This document shows positions 53,028 through 60,491 of a DNA stretch of 64,000 bases, in pieces; position 1 is the stretch's first letter, and each line of letters begins with the position of its first letter. Under the pieces are notes generated by a model, which did no database searches, was not told where the DNA came from, and worked only from the letters and a program-made list of their open reading frames with translations. The position numbers and the translations under genes were made by a program. This DNA comes from Capnocytophaga gingivalis ATCC 33624. Its GTDB lineage: Bacteria > Bacteroidota > Bacteroidia > Flavobacteriales > Flavobacteriaceae. The stretch is taken from the NCBI RefSeq assembly GCF_000174755.1, contig NZ_ACLQ01000023.1, forward strand, positions 62,001 through 126,000. Direction: 5' to 3'.

Positions 53028-53837
53028 ATGATTAGAAGAAGTTTGCTATTACTTAGCTGTGGGGCTATCTCCTTGTTTTCCTGCAAGAAAAGTGGTGATG
53101 ACAGCCAGAAATTACGAGAAATGTCCGAGGTGGTGGTGGAGAATGACAATGACATACAAGCCTACCTCAAGAGTCATTATTGCGAATTGGACGCTGATAA
53201 GAATATAGTCTTAGGCACTCTGGCGGGCAATACAGGGAAGACCTCCCTATGGGACAGCCCCAACCTAAAGCGTAAGACCCTGAAAGTGCCTGATATACAC
53301 GGCAACTACATCAACCATACGATGTACTACCTTATCCTACAAGAGGGAGCAGGGGCACAGGCAACCATCGCTGACCGCTCTTATGTGCTCTACAAGGGAC
53401 TGACTCTCAAGGATAATGTCTTTGAAGATGGCATGCGCTTTACCCAGAGCAACTGGTTGGACTTGCTTGGCACCCGTGCCAGCGCGTACCAAGGAGGAGC
53501 CATCATAGGCTTTCGCGAAGCGGTAGCCACCCTGAAGGCCTCCACTGCTAAGCCTACCGAGGTGGGAGATGGTACTCTCAAAGCACCTACCGATGGAGGA
53601 ATGGGTATCTTCTTCTTGCCTTCGGGACTGGCTTACTTTGCAGGTACTATAGGACTACCAGCCTACACCCCACTGATATTCGAGATCAAACTTATCTCCA
53701 CGGCCAACTATGACCATGACGGAGACGGCAAGCCTTCTATCCAAGAGATTAACCATCAGGAAGATGGCACCATAGTCTTTCCTGACTGCAATGGCAATGG
53801 TACTGTGGACTACTTAGATGCCTACAACTGCAACTAA
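53028..53837 (+). CDS. FKBP-type peptidyl-prolyl isomerase-like lipoprotein with calcium-binding-like tail
   Basis: A 269-aa lipoprotein (lipobox LFSC, Cys19, then KKSGDD, resembling a surface-export tag). Residues about 115-230 follow the FKBP fold: SYVLYKGLTLKDNVFEDGMRF, IIGFREAVATLK and MGIFFLPSGLAYF...PAYTPLIFEIKLIS. The C-terminus has two Asp-rich loops, DHDGDGKPSIQEI and DCNGNGTVDYLDAYNC, similar to EF-hand or dockerin calcium loops. A role in folding surface or exported proteins is inferred. It is 17 bp upstream of pssA. Confidence 0.75.
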   Translation: MIRRSLLLLSCGAISLFSCKKSGDDSQKLREMSEVVVENDNDIQAYLKSHYCELDADKNIVLGTLAGNTGKTSLWDSPNLKRKTLKVPDIHGNYINHTMYYLILQEGAGAQATIADRSYVLYKGLTLKDNVFEDGMRFTQSNWLDLLGTRASAYQGGAIIGFREAVATLKASTAKPTEVGDGTLKAPTDGGMGIFFLPSGLAYFAGTIGLPAYTPLIFEIKLISTANYDHDGDGKPSIQEINHQEDGTIVFPDCNGNGTVDYLDAYNCN

Positions 53838-53854
53838 CAAAGAATGACACTATC

Positions 53855-54556
53855 ATGAAAAAACAAATTCCTAACCTACTGACCCTGCTAAACCTTTTCT
53901 GTGGGATCATCGCACTGAGATATGCGCTATCACAAGCCTTTGACTGGGCGTTGTTTTGGTTTTTCTTAGGCATCACCCTTGACTTCTTCGATGGGTTTGT
54001 AGCCCGTATTCTGAAAGTCTCCTCCCCTCTGGGCAAGGAACTGGATTCTTTGGCGGATTTGGTAACCTCAGGACTTGTTCCTGGACAGGTAATGTATTGG
54101 CTGATCAGCTATTCGGCGGCTCATTATGGACAGACACTACACTTTTTTCTGCCCTTTGCAGGATACCTTATCACCTTGGCTTCCGCCTATCGCTTGGCCT
54201 GCTTCAACCTTGACACCCGCCAGAGTGATTCCTTTATAGGGCTGCCTACTCCGGCTAATGCTCTCTTTATCATCTCCTTAGGACTTATCGTAAAACAAGC
54301 TGTCTACCTGAAAGCCATTTCCCTATGGGGCACCCTGCTTATCACCTTAGCCAGTTGTGTACTACTGAATAGCAACCTGAGACTCTTGGCGCTAAAGTTC
54401 AAGGATTTTTCTATAAAAAACAACCTTCTCAAGTATCTTTTGCTACTTATAAGCGTGGTTTTACTGGTTCTTATGAGAGAAAGTGCTTTCCCTCTTATTA
54501 TTTTGGCATACATCTTGCTATCGGTAGTGGGAAATCTGAAAAAAGAAAAATCATGA
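53855..54556 (+). CDS. pssA: CDP-diacylglycerol--serine O-phosphatidyltransferase
   Basis: A 233-aa membrane enzyme making phosphatidylserine, the precursor of phosphatidylethanolamine. The CDP-alcohol phosphotransferase signature is complete: D43-x2-D46-G47-x2-A50-R51-x8-G60-x3-D64-x3-D68. About seven to eight helices. Starts MKKQIPNLLTLLNLFCG as usual for PssA. Its stop overlaps the next gene start (ATGA at 54553-54556). Confidence 0.94.
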   Translation: MKKQIPNLLTLLNLFCGIIALRYALSQAFDWALFWFFLGITLDFFDGFVARILKVSSPLGKELDSLADLVTSGLVPGQVMYWLISYSAAHYGQTLHFFLPFAGYLITLASAYRLACFNLDTRQSDSFIGLPTPANALFIISLGLIVKQAVYLKAISLWGTLLITLASCVLLNSNLRLLALKFKDFSIKNNLLKYLLLLISVVLLVLMRESAFPLIILAYILLSVVGNLKKEKS

Positions 54557-55413
54557 GAAAGACATTTTTGAAAAAGGCATTCTGTAGCATCCTCTTTTTG
54601 GCGGCTGCTATGGGATATAGCCAAGAGGCGGGAAGCATAGGTACCCTTCTGCGCAATGAGGCAAAGGCATCGGATATCAACTCGGTGCGTATCCAAGTGG
54701 ATGTACAAGGGGGAGCACAGCGCAAGCCTAACTTGGGAGACTACCGCACCCCTCCCTCCCAGTATACATGGAATCCTGCGCCCTATGGGTATAGTGAGGT
54801 ATTCTTGCGTATTGCCGATCGTGGCTACTTCACAGTAGTTCTGGGTGACCAGCAGATCAGCAGTCCCTCGGGGAAGTTTCGCTTCTTCGATGTGCGCTCT
54901 GGAGCCCTGCCACTCTCGATCTATCTCAATGGCTTCTTGGTGTACCAGACTACCCTGAGAACTACTGAAAACCAACGCAGTGTGTTGGACTACTTTGTAC
55001 AATATGGCCTCTATGAGCTCGAACGCTACCCTATAGAGAAGGATTGGTACGGAGGCGAATGGAATGATATCTGGAACAACCCCTACCGTGCAGGACGCCA
55101 GCTAAGTCATGCCCCTCATATACAGGTAATGCCACAGGAGGTTTTTGCCAACTTCTTCGCCGCTTATAAGAGACTGACCTTCGACAACGAGCGTATCGGC
55201 TTCATCCGTCAGCAACAAAATACCGCCTATACAGCGGCACAGATCAAGGATCTCTTATCCCGATTCGACTTCGATAACAATAAGGTAGATATGGGCAAGC
55301 TCCTCTTCCCACTGTGTGCAGATCGCGGAAACTTTTTTATTGTATATGATATATTTACCTACGATAGTTACAAGCGACAACTGATGGATTTTGTAGCTTC
55401 GTACCGACAATAA
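54553..55413 (+). CDS. Secreted DUF4476-like protein
   Basis: A 286-aa exported protein with a signal peptide (MGYSQ, about residues 20-24). Residues about 55-140 form a beta-sandwich-like region with VFLRIADRGYFTVVLGDQ. The C-terminal 95 residues (FANFFAAYKRLTFDNERIGFIRQQ, TAAQIKDLLSRFDFDNNKVDMGKLLFPLCADRGNFF) fit the DUF4476 helical domain. It is translationally coupled to pssA. Function unknown. I considered a gliding protein such as GldN, but the motifs do not fit. Confidence 0.75.
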   Translation: MRKTFLKKAFCSILFLAAAMGYSQEAGSIGTLLRNEAKASDINSVRIQVDVQGGAQRKPNLGDYRTPPSQYTWNPAPYGYSEVFLRIADRGYFTVVLGDQQISSPSGKFRFFDVRSGALPLSIYLNGFLVYQTTLRTTENQRSVLDYFVQYGLYELERYPIEKDWYGGEWNDIWNNPYRAGRQLSHAPHIQVMPQEVFANFFAAYKRLTFDNERIGFIRQQQNTAYTAAQIKDLLSRFDFDNNKVDMGKLLFPLCADRGNFFIVYDIFTYDSYKRQLMDFVASYRQ

Positions 55414-55429
55414 TTTGAAAAGAAAGAAT

Positions 55430-55657
55430 ATGATGGTTTTCAAAAAGAAAAATTACCTATGGATGGCCTTGGGCTTAGCCCTTATCGCCATTGGCTTTAT
55501 CACCATGAGTGGTGGGGGGAGTGACGATCCGAAAGTCTTCAACCCCGATATTTTCAGTTTCCGACGTATCAGCTTAGCCCCAGCCTTGGTACTACTGGGC
55601 TTTGCTGTGGAAGTATGGGCTATTTTGTACACCGATAAAAAGGAAAAAGAAAGCTAA
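55430..55657 (+). CDS. DUF3098 small membrane protein
   Basis: A 75-aa protein with two helices: YLWMALGLALIAIGFITMSGG and LAPALVLLGFAVEVWAILY, separated by DDPKVFNPDIFSFRR, which is the DUF3098 pattern. I start at ATG 55430; another ATG follows directly. In other Bacteroidota the order ftsX-DUF3098-uppP is common (from memory). Here the stop overlaps the uppP start by one base, but ftsX is about 5.6 kb away. Confidence 0.85.
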   Translation: MMVFKKKNYLWMALGLALIAIGFITMSGGGSDDPKVFNPDIFSFRRISLAPALVLLGFAVEVWAILYTDKKEKES

Positions 55658-56460
55658 TGGACCTACTACAAGCAATTATAATAGCGATTGTAGAGGGGCT
55701 TACGGAGTACCTACCGGTATCCTCCACAGCGCATATGATCTTCACCCGAGAACTCATGGGAATTGCGGAGGACGATTTTTTCAAGATTTTCGCCCTATGT
55801 ATCCAGTTTGGTGCTATTTTAGCAGTAGTCACCCTATATTGGCGCAAGTTTTTCGACTTCAGCCGCTGGCAGTTTTTTGTCAAGTTAGGATTTGCTGTAC
55901 TTCCGGCACTCCTCTTAGGCAAGCTCTTAGATGACTATATTGATTCGGTCATGGGAGCGCCCGTGTATATAGCTATCATGCTGATTATCGGAGGAGTTGT
56001 TCTCCTATTCATTGACCGATTTTTCAAGCATCCGACCATTCTTCAGGAGAAGGATATCACCATCAAGAAAGCGGTAATTATAGGGTTTTGGCAGTGCCTT
56101 GCGATGATGCCCGGCACGAGCCGTTCGGCAGCCTCCATCATAGGAGGGATGCAGCAAAAACTCTCGAGAGAACTCGCCGCAGAGTTTTCCTTTTTCTTAG
56201 CCGTACCTACCATGCTTGCGGTAACTGTATACTCGCTCTTTCTCAAGGAATACCACGGTACAGGCACCCCTATCAAGGGCTATACCCTCTTGGCTGAGAA
56301 CAGCGACAAGCTCTCTATGTTTCTCATAGGCAACGTAGTGGCGTATATCGTGGCAATCATTGCCATCAAGGGTTTTGTGAACCTTATCAAGAAATATGGC
56401 TTTTCCCTATGGGGCTATTATCGTATCCTCGCAGGAGGGCTGTTGCTACTCTTTTTATAG
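55657..56460 (+). CDS. uppP: Undecaprenyl-diphosphatase
   Basis: A 267-aa membrane phosphatase (BacA family) that recycles undecaprenyl diphosphate for cell-wall synthesis. Seen: VEGLTEYLPVSSTAHM (residues 12-27, with catalytic Glu17 and His26), and MMPGTSRSAASIIGG near 148-162. About eight helices. The stop is followed immediately by GTGAAGAGTGAAGAG heptamers. Confidence 0.96.
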   Translation: MDLLQAIIIAIVEGLTEYLPVSSTAHMIFTRELMGIAEDDFFKIFALCIQFGAILAVVTLYWRKFFDFSRWQFFVKLGFAVLPALLLGKLLDDYIDSVMGAPVYIAIMLIIGGVVLLFIDRFFKHPTILQEKDITIKKAVIIGFWQCLAMMPGTSRSAASIIGGMQQKLSRELAAEFSFFLAVPTMLAVTVYSLFLKEYHGTGTPIKGYTLLAENSDKLSMFLIGNVVAYIVAIIAIKGFVNLIKKYGFSLWGYYRILAGGLLLLFL

Positions 56461-56815
56461 TGAAGAGTGAAGAGTGAAGAGTGAAGAATGAAGAGTGAAG
56501 AATGTAGCCAAGCAAATGAGCTTGGGTATGTGGTCAAGAGTGAAAAGTGAAGAGTGAAGAGAGGTTATTAATCATTGAACATTGATATTGGCATTAGGTT
56601 TTTTGCGTTCTGTTGTAGGGGCGAATTGCAATTCGCCCATATTGACGGGAGAGCATTAATCATTGAACATTAATCATTAATATAAAGACTGTCCGAAAAG
56701 ACTTGTTTTTAGTGCGCGAATTGCAAATTGAGTGGGCGAATTGCATCACATACTCCGCTGCGCCAGCTCGCGGACTTTGCCCCTACGACAGAACCTAAAA
56801 ACAACTGATTTTCAA
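56458..56815. repeat. Composite repeat region after uppP
   Basis: The 365-bp spacer holds GTGAAGA heptamers (56459-56502), the TGTAGCCAAGCAAATGAGC...TTGGGTATGTGGT element (56504-56535), an inverted palindrome element (GCATTAGGTTTTTTGCGTTCTGTTGTAGG then the AATT palindrome at 56619-56638), ATTAATC heptamers, and the CTGTCCGAAAAG...CCCCTACGACAGAACC element (56686-56810). No gene seen. Confidence 0.78.
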
Positions 56816-56825
56816 CTAAATAAAT

Positions 56826-57746
56826 ATGAAAAAATATCTATTATTTTTACTCCCTATATTGGGATATTCGCAAGCAATAGACCTAAGTCTTTCGCTAAAG
56901 AACAAAGAGAAATATGTGCATAAAATCTCCTCCGAGGTATCCTCCACACAACAAATAGATGGGGCACAGGTGGAGACCAAAGCACTTAGTCGCATGCGCA
57001 TTCGCTATACCTTCGGCAAGGAGGACAAGCTGATCTACCCGATGACTCTGCGCTATGAAGAGGCATCCCTGGAAGTATCTACCAAGGTGAATGGCAAGGA
57101 GATGCCTTTAGAGAAGATTCCAGACTATACCAACCAAGCAGCCAAGGAGCTACTGGAGCAACCCCTCAAAGGAGAGCTAAGCACCAAGGGGAAAATTGTC
57201 AAAATAGAGCCTTTACAACCTCTTGTAGAGCGTGCTATGAAGACTTTGGAGAAAAAGCATGCTAAGAATAACCCCTTGACTTCCTTTGAAAAGCAGCAGA
57301 TACAGATGCAACTGGAGGCAGCTTTCTCGGAGACTACCCTACAATCGAACCTATCCAATGTGCTCTCCATATTGCCCCGACAGCGGGTGGCTATAGGGGA
57401 CTCGTGGGAGATCTCCTCCTTCCTCTCCAAGGAAATGAATGTACCTATCAAGACCCGATATACTCTGGTAGAAGCCCTCAATGGGCAGCTCCATATCCAA
57501 GGGAAATCCGTTATCGCCACTGACAAACAGAAGGTAATCCTACAGCAAGGGCAATATGTATTCTTCACCATGCAAGGACAGGTGGACATAGATATTTGGC
57601 TGGATGCCCAGACGAAGTGGATTCTCAAGGCTACTGCACTACAGACCCTCAAGGGAGAAACAGAAGTAGAGGGCGACCTCTCCCACCAAAAAGGTAAGGT
57701 AATCCCCTTCGAAAGTCAATCGAAAATAATAATCAATGAACAATGA
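56826..57746 (+). CDS. Secreted DUF6263-like protein
   Basis: A 306-aa exported protein with a signal peptide (ILGYSQA, about residues 13-18). The mature part begins DLSLSLKNKEKYVHKISSEVSSTQQIDG and contains long amphipathic strands (YTLVEALNGQLHIQGKSVI, GQYVFFTMQGQVDIDIWLD), consistent with the DUF6263 fold. Function unknown. The final residues IINEQ are encoded by ATGAACAATGATTAATG heptamers. Confidence 0.7.
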   Translation: MKKYLLFLLPILGYSQAIDLSLSLKNKEKYVHKISSEVSSTQQIDGAQVETKALSRMRIRYTFGKEDKLIYPMTLRYEEASLEVSTKVNGKEMPLEKIPDYTNQAAKELLEQPLKGELSTKGKIVKIEPLQPLVERAMKTLEKKHAKNNPLTSFEKQQIQMQLEAAFSETTLQSNLSNVLSILPRQRVAIGDSWEISSFLSKEMNVPIKTRYTLVEALNGQLHIQGKSVIATDKQKVILQQGQYVFFTMQGQVDIDIWLDAQTKWILKATALQTLKGETEVEGDLSHQKGKVIPFESQSKIIINEQ

Positions 57747-57822
57747 TTAATGAACAATGAACAATGAACAATGATTAATCATTAAACATTAATCATTAAA
57801 CATTAATCATTAATCATTAAAA
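57732..57822. repeat. Self-inverting heptamer array after the DUF6263 gene
   Basis: The first half repeats ATGAACA/ATGATTA, the second half ATTAAAC/ATTAATC. The halves are complementary, so the RNA can form a long A/U hairpin. The array includes the stop codon. Confidence 0.75.
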
Positions 57823-57908
57823 TAGATTTCACTTTACTTTAACGGGATAATTGAGAAAAAAGTAATAATTTAGCGCCATCATTCAAACACATACAAAAAA
57901 AACATATC

Positions 57909-58898
57909 ATGAATGTAGATATCAGCCAAATCAATGAGAAAATAGAGCGAGAAAGTGTATTCATAGATACCCTCAGAGCCGAGATGTCCAAGGTAATCGT
58001 AGGGCAACACCACATGGTCGATGCGCTGCTTATAGGTCTCTTAGGACGTGGACATATCCTCTTGGAAGGGGTACCGGGACTTGCTAAGACTCTATCCATC
58101 AATACATTATCAAAAGCTGTACAGGCTACCTTCAGCCGAATCCAGTTTACCCCTGACTTGCTTCCTGCCGATGTGATAGGTACGATGACCTACAATGTAA
58201 AGCAAAATGAGTTTTCAATCAAGAAAGGGCCTATCTTTGCTAACTTTGTCTTAGCCGATGAGATCAACCGAGCTCCCGCCAAGGTACAGTCTGCCCTATT
58301 GGAGGCTATGCAAGAGCGCCAAGTGACCATAGGCGATACTACTTTTCCTTTGGATAAGCCTTTCCTTGTCATGGCTACGCAAAACCCTGTAGAACAAGAG
58401 GGTACTTACCCACTTCCAGAGGCACAAGTGGATAGGTTCATGCTCAAGGTAGTGATAGACTATCCCAAAATCGATGAGGAACAATACATCATGCGTGGCA
58501 ACCTCGCCGGAGAGCGTCCGGAGGTGAAGGCTGTGGTGACTACAGATCAGATTCTTCATGCACAGAAGGCAGCTTCCGAGGTGTATATGGATGAGAAGAT
58601 AGAGAAGTATATCCTTGATATTATTTTTGCGACACGTTATCCTGAGAAATACCAGCTTGCGGAGCTAAGCCCACTTATCCAGTTTGGGGCTTCTCCACGT
58701 GGTAGTATCAACCTTGCGATAGCGGCCAAGTGTCATGCCTTTATCCACCACCGCGGCTATGTGATTCCTGAGGATGTACGTTCGGTAGTCTTCGATGTGC
58801 TTCGTCACCGTATTGGTATCACCTATGAGGCAGAAGCCGAAAATATTTCCTCTATGGAAATCATCCACAAGATAGTCAATACTGTGGAAGTACCATAA
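57909..58898 (+). CDS. MoxR family AAA+ ATPase
   Basis: A 329-aa AAA+ ATPase: Walker A EGVPGLAKT (residues about 54-62), Walker B LADEINRAPAKVQSALLEAMQE, sensor MATQNPVEQEGTYPLPEAQVDRF and a C-terminal lid helix domain. MoxR proteins act as chaperones with a DUF58 and VWA partner encoded next door. Here no partner follows on this strand, only repeats and the convergent yihY. Confidence 0.93.
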   Translation: MNVDISQINEKIERESVFIDTLRAEMSKVIVGQHHMVDALLIGLLGRGHILLEGVPGLAKTLSINTLSKAVQATFSRIQFTPDLLPADVIGTMTYNVKQNEFSIKKGPIFANFVLADEINRAPAKVQSALLEAMQERQVTIGDTTFPLDKPFLVMATQNPVEQEGTYPLPEAQVDRFMLKVVIDYPKIDEEQYIMRGNLAGERPEVKAVVTTDQILHAQKAASEVYMDEKIEKYILDIIFATRYPEKYQLAELSPLIQFGASPRGSINLAIAAKCHAFIHHRGYVIPEDVRSVVFDVLRHRIGITYEAEAENISSMEIIHKIVNTVEVP

Positions 58899-59060
58899 GA
58901 GTGAAGAACGAAGAGTGAAAAGTGAAGAATGTAGCCAGCGAGTGCTCTCAGCTGGGTATGTAGTAAAAAGTGAAGAACGAAGAATGTAGCCAAGCAGATG
59001 AGTTTGGATACACTTTTCATTCTTCACTTTTCACTTTTCACTTTTCATTCTTCACTCTCC
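58896..59060. repeat. Inverted heptamer arrays between convergent moxR and yihY
   Basis: From the moxR stop: GTGAAGAACGAAGAGTGAAAAG, then a TGTAGCCAGCGAGTG...CAGCTGGGTATGTAGT element (58932-58962) and a partial second one, then CATTCTTCACTTTTCACTTTTC, which is the minus-strand copy ending in the yihY stop. Confidence 0.78.
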
Positions 59061-59958
59061 TAAGGTTGGAGAGAGAGGCATTCAGTTCGAAACCTAATAG
59101 GAGAATAGTCGCATTGAGCCAAATGTACAATAGGAAGATGAGCAGCGCCCCTATGGAGCCATAGAGTTGGTTATATTGGGCAAAATTCTCTATATACACC
59201 CCAAAGCCATAAGTGGTGAGTATAAAAAGAATCAAGGTCAGCAGTGAACCCGCCGAGAAAAAGCGTCTGCCCCGATCTATGGTGCCAAAATGGAACAAGA
59301 TAGAAACCACCAAATAGGCTACAAAAATAAAAAATACCTTCTTAACTATCGGGAAAAAATAAGGATTGCTATTGAAAAAAGAAAAGATCTTCATCCCTTG
59401 TATATACTCAAAAGCCAGCCAAAGAATGACCGAGAAGAGAATCAAGAATACCAAGAGCATGGCTACCCCCATGGAGATAAAGTACTGCTTGAGCGCCCCA
59501 CGGGTAGCCCTGACATGATAGGAGTATTCAAAGCCTCCAAATACGGCATTGATACCATTAGTGGTCAGAAAGATAGAGAGGACGAACACCGTGGAGAGCA
59601 AGCCCGCACGCTTCTTCCCTGCAATATCAAAAAATATCTCCTCAAAGAAACCATGGGTACCAGGGGGCAATAGACTGTCCAAGAAGACCCAAAAATCCTG
59701 TTGGAAATCATCAATTGGGATATAGGGAATCAGGTTCAGCACGACGAGCAAAAAGGGAAAAATAGCGACAAAAAAGCTATAAGAAATAGCACTCGCCCTA
59801 TAAGTAAGCGCCCCCTTTACAATCCCTATTGTATAGAGCAACAGCAAGTCGTATAGGGAAAACTGCTGTCCTTTTCCCAAGGAAATTTTCTTGAGGAAAC
59901 AGGCTAATTTGTTGAGAATAGGAATTTTATCTATTTTTTCTTCGACCTCTTTGTACAT
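59038..59958 (-). CDS. YihY/virulence factor BrkB family membrane protein
   Basis: A 306-aa inner-membrane protein with six helices. Seen: ALTYRASAISYSFFVAIFPFLLVVLNLIPYIP (the family's A-x-S-Y-x-x-x-x-x-x-P-x-L-x-x-x-L segment), TNGINAVFGGFEYSY, and YGSIGALLIFLLYIWLNATILLLGFELNA near the end. Transport function of the family is unsettled. The C-terminus VKNEK-stop is in a heptamer array. Confidence 0.92.
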   Translation of the reverse strand: MYKEVEEKIDKIPILNKLACFLKKISLGKGQQFSLYDLLLLYTIGIVKGALTYRASAISYSFFVAIFPFLLVVLNLIPYIPIDDFQQDFWVFLDSLLPPGTHGFFEEIFFDIAGKKRAGLLSTVFVLSIFLTTNGINAVFGGFEYSYHVRATRGALKQYFISMGVAMLLVFLILFSVILWLAFEYIQGMKIFSFFNSNPYFFPIVKKVFFIFVAYLVVSILFHFGTIDRGRRFFSAGSLLTLILFILTTYGFGVYIENFAQYNQLYGSIGALLIFLLYIWLNATILLLGFELNASLSNLRRVKNEK

Positions 59959-60044
59959 AGTGTATTGTTTTGCATAGGTATGAGAAAGCCCTACAGAAGT
60001 TTTTAGAGCTTCTGTAAGGGATATTTTTCTACTTGTTACTTGTC

Positions 60045-60233
60045 TTAGGCAGCTTGTTCTTTTTGTAGCTTTTTAGCAGCACGTTTTTCTTTAAAGCGCT
60101 CTATAGCAGCACCAAATACCCAGTAAGGTACTACATAAGTAAGCAAAAAGATCATAAGCCAAAAGCCCATAGTAGCAATTCCTAAGAAGGCTAAAAAGCC
60201 TAAATATTCTTGAAAAGAAAAATCTACTTGCAT
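60045..60233 (-). CDS. Small membrane protein, function unknown
   Basis: A 62-aa protein with one or two closely spaced hydrophobic segments (YLGFLAFLGIATMGFWLMIFLLTYVVPYWVFG) and a basic tail (RFKEKRAAKKLQKEQAA). It has its own -7 box (TATCTTTG on the minus strand, 60254-60261) 21 nt upstream. Codon use and the -7 box favour a real gene. Confidence 0.65.
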   Translation of the reverse strand: MQVDFSFQEYLGFLAFLGIATMGFWLMIFLLTYVVPYWVFGAAIERFKEKRAAKKLQKEQAA

Positions 60234-60253
60234 GTTGTTGTTTTTTTCTGGGG

Positions 60254-60261
60254 CAAAGATA
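60254..60261 (-). promoter_or_regulatory. Putative -7 box of the 62-aa membrane protein gene
   Basis: Minus-strand TATCTTTG; fits TAnnTTTG. Confidence 0.45.
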
Positions 60262-60274
60262 CAAAAAAAATTAT

Positions 60275-60345
60275 CAATGAGTAATGGTTAATTGTTAAAT
60301 TTTCAGTGGTCAGTAGTCAGTGAACAGTGAGCAGTGAACAGTTAA
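60275..60345. repeat. Heptamer array upstream of the duplicated lipoprotein gene
   Basis: ATGAGTAATGGTTA then GTGGTCAGTAGTCAGTGAACAGTGAGCAGTGAACAG, 7-bp period. Unlike most others it lies between two divergent genes rather than at a stop codon. Confidence 0.6.
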
Positions 60346-60457
60346 AAGATCCCTTATGATAGGCACAAGCGAAACGCTCGCGCCAACAAGAGAGGAGCGG
60401 GGAGAATTGGTAAAATGAAAATTTTTCACCATCCCTCTTTTTTATCAAAAAATTTAT

Positions 60458-60465
60458 TACCTTTG
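60458..60465 (+). promoter_or_regulatory. Putative -7 box of the duplicated lipoprotein gene
   Basis: TACCTTTG, 26 nt before the ATG. The flanking GCGGCATAAAAT(A) resembles the tsaD promoter region. Confidence 0.5.
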
Positions 60466-60491
60466 CGGCATAAAATAACAAATTAAGTTTT

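Noticed and set aside
60355-60400. AAGCGAAACGCTCGCGCC stretch as an RNA gene or binding site
   Set aside because: It has a weak dyad but no wider structure. It may be another dispersed repeat, but I see only one copy in the window.
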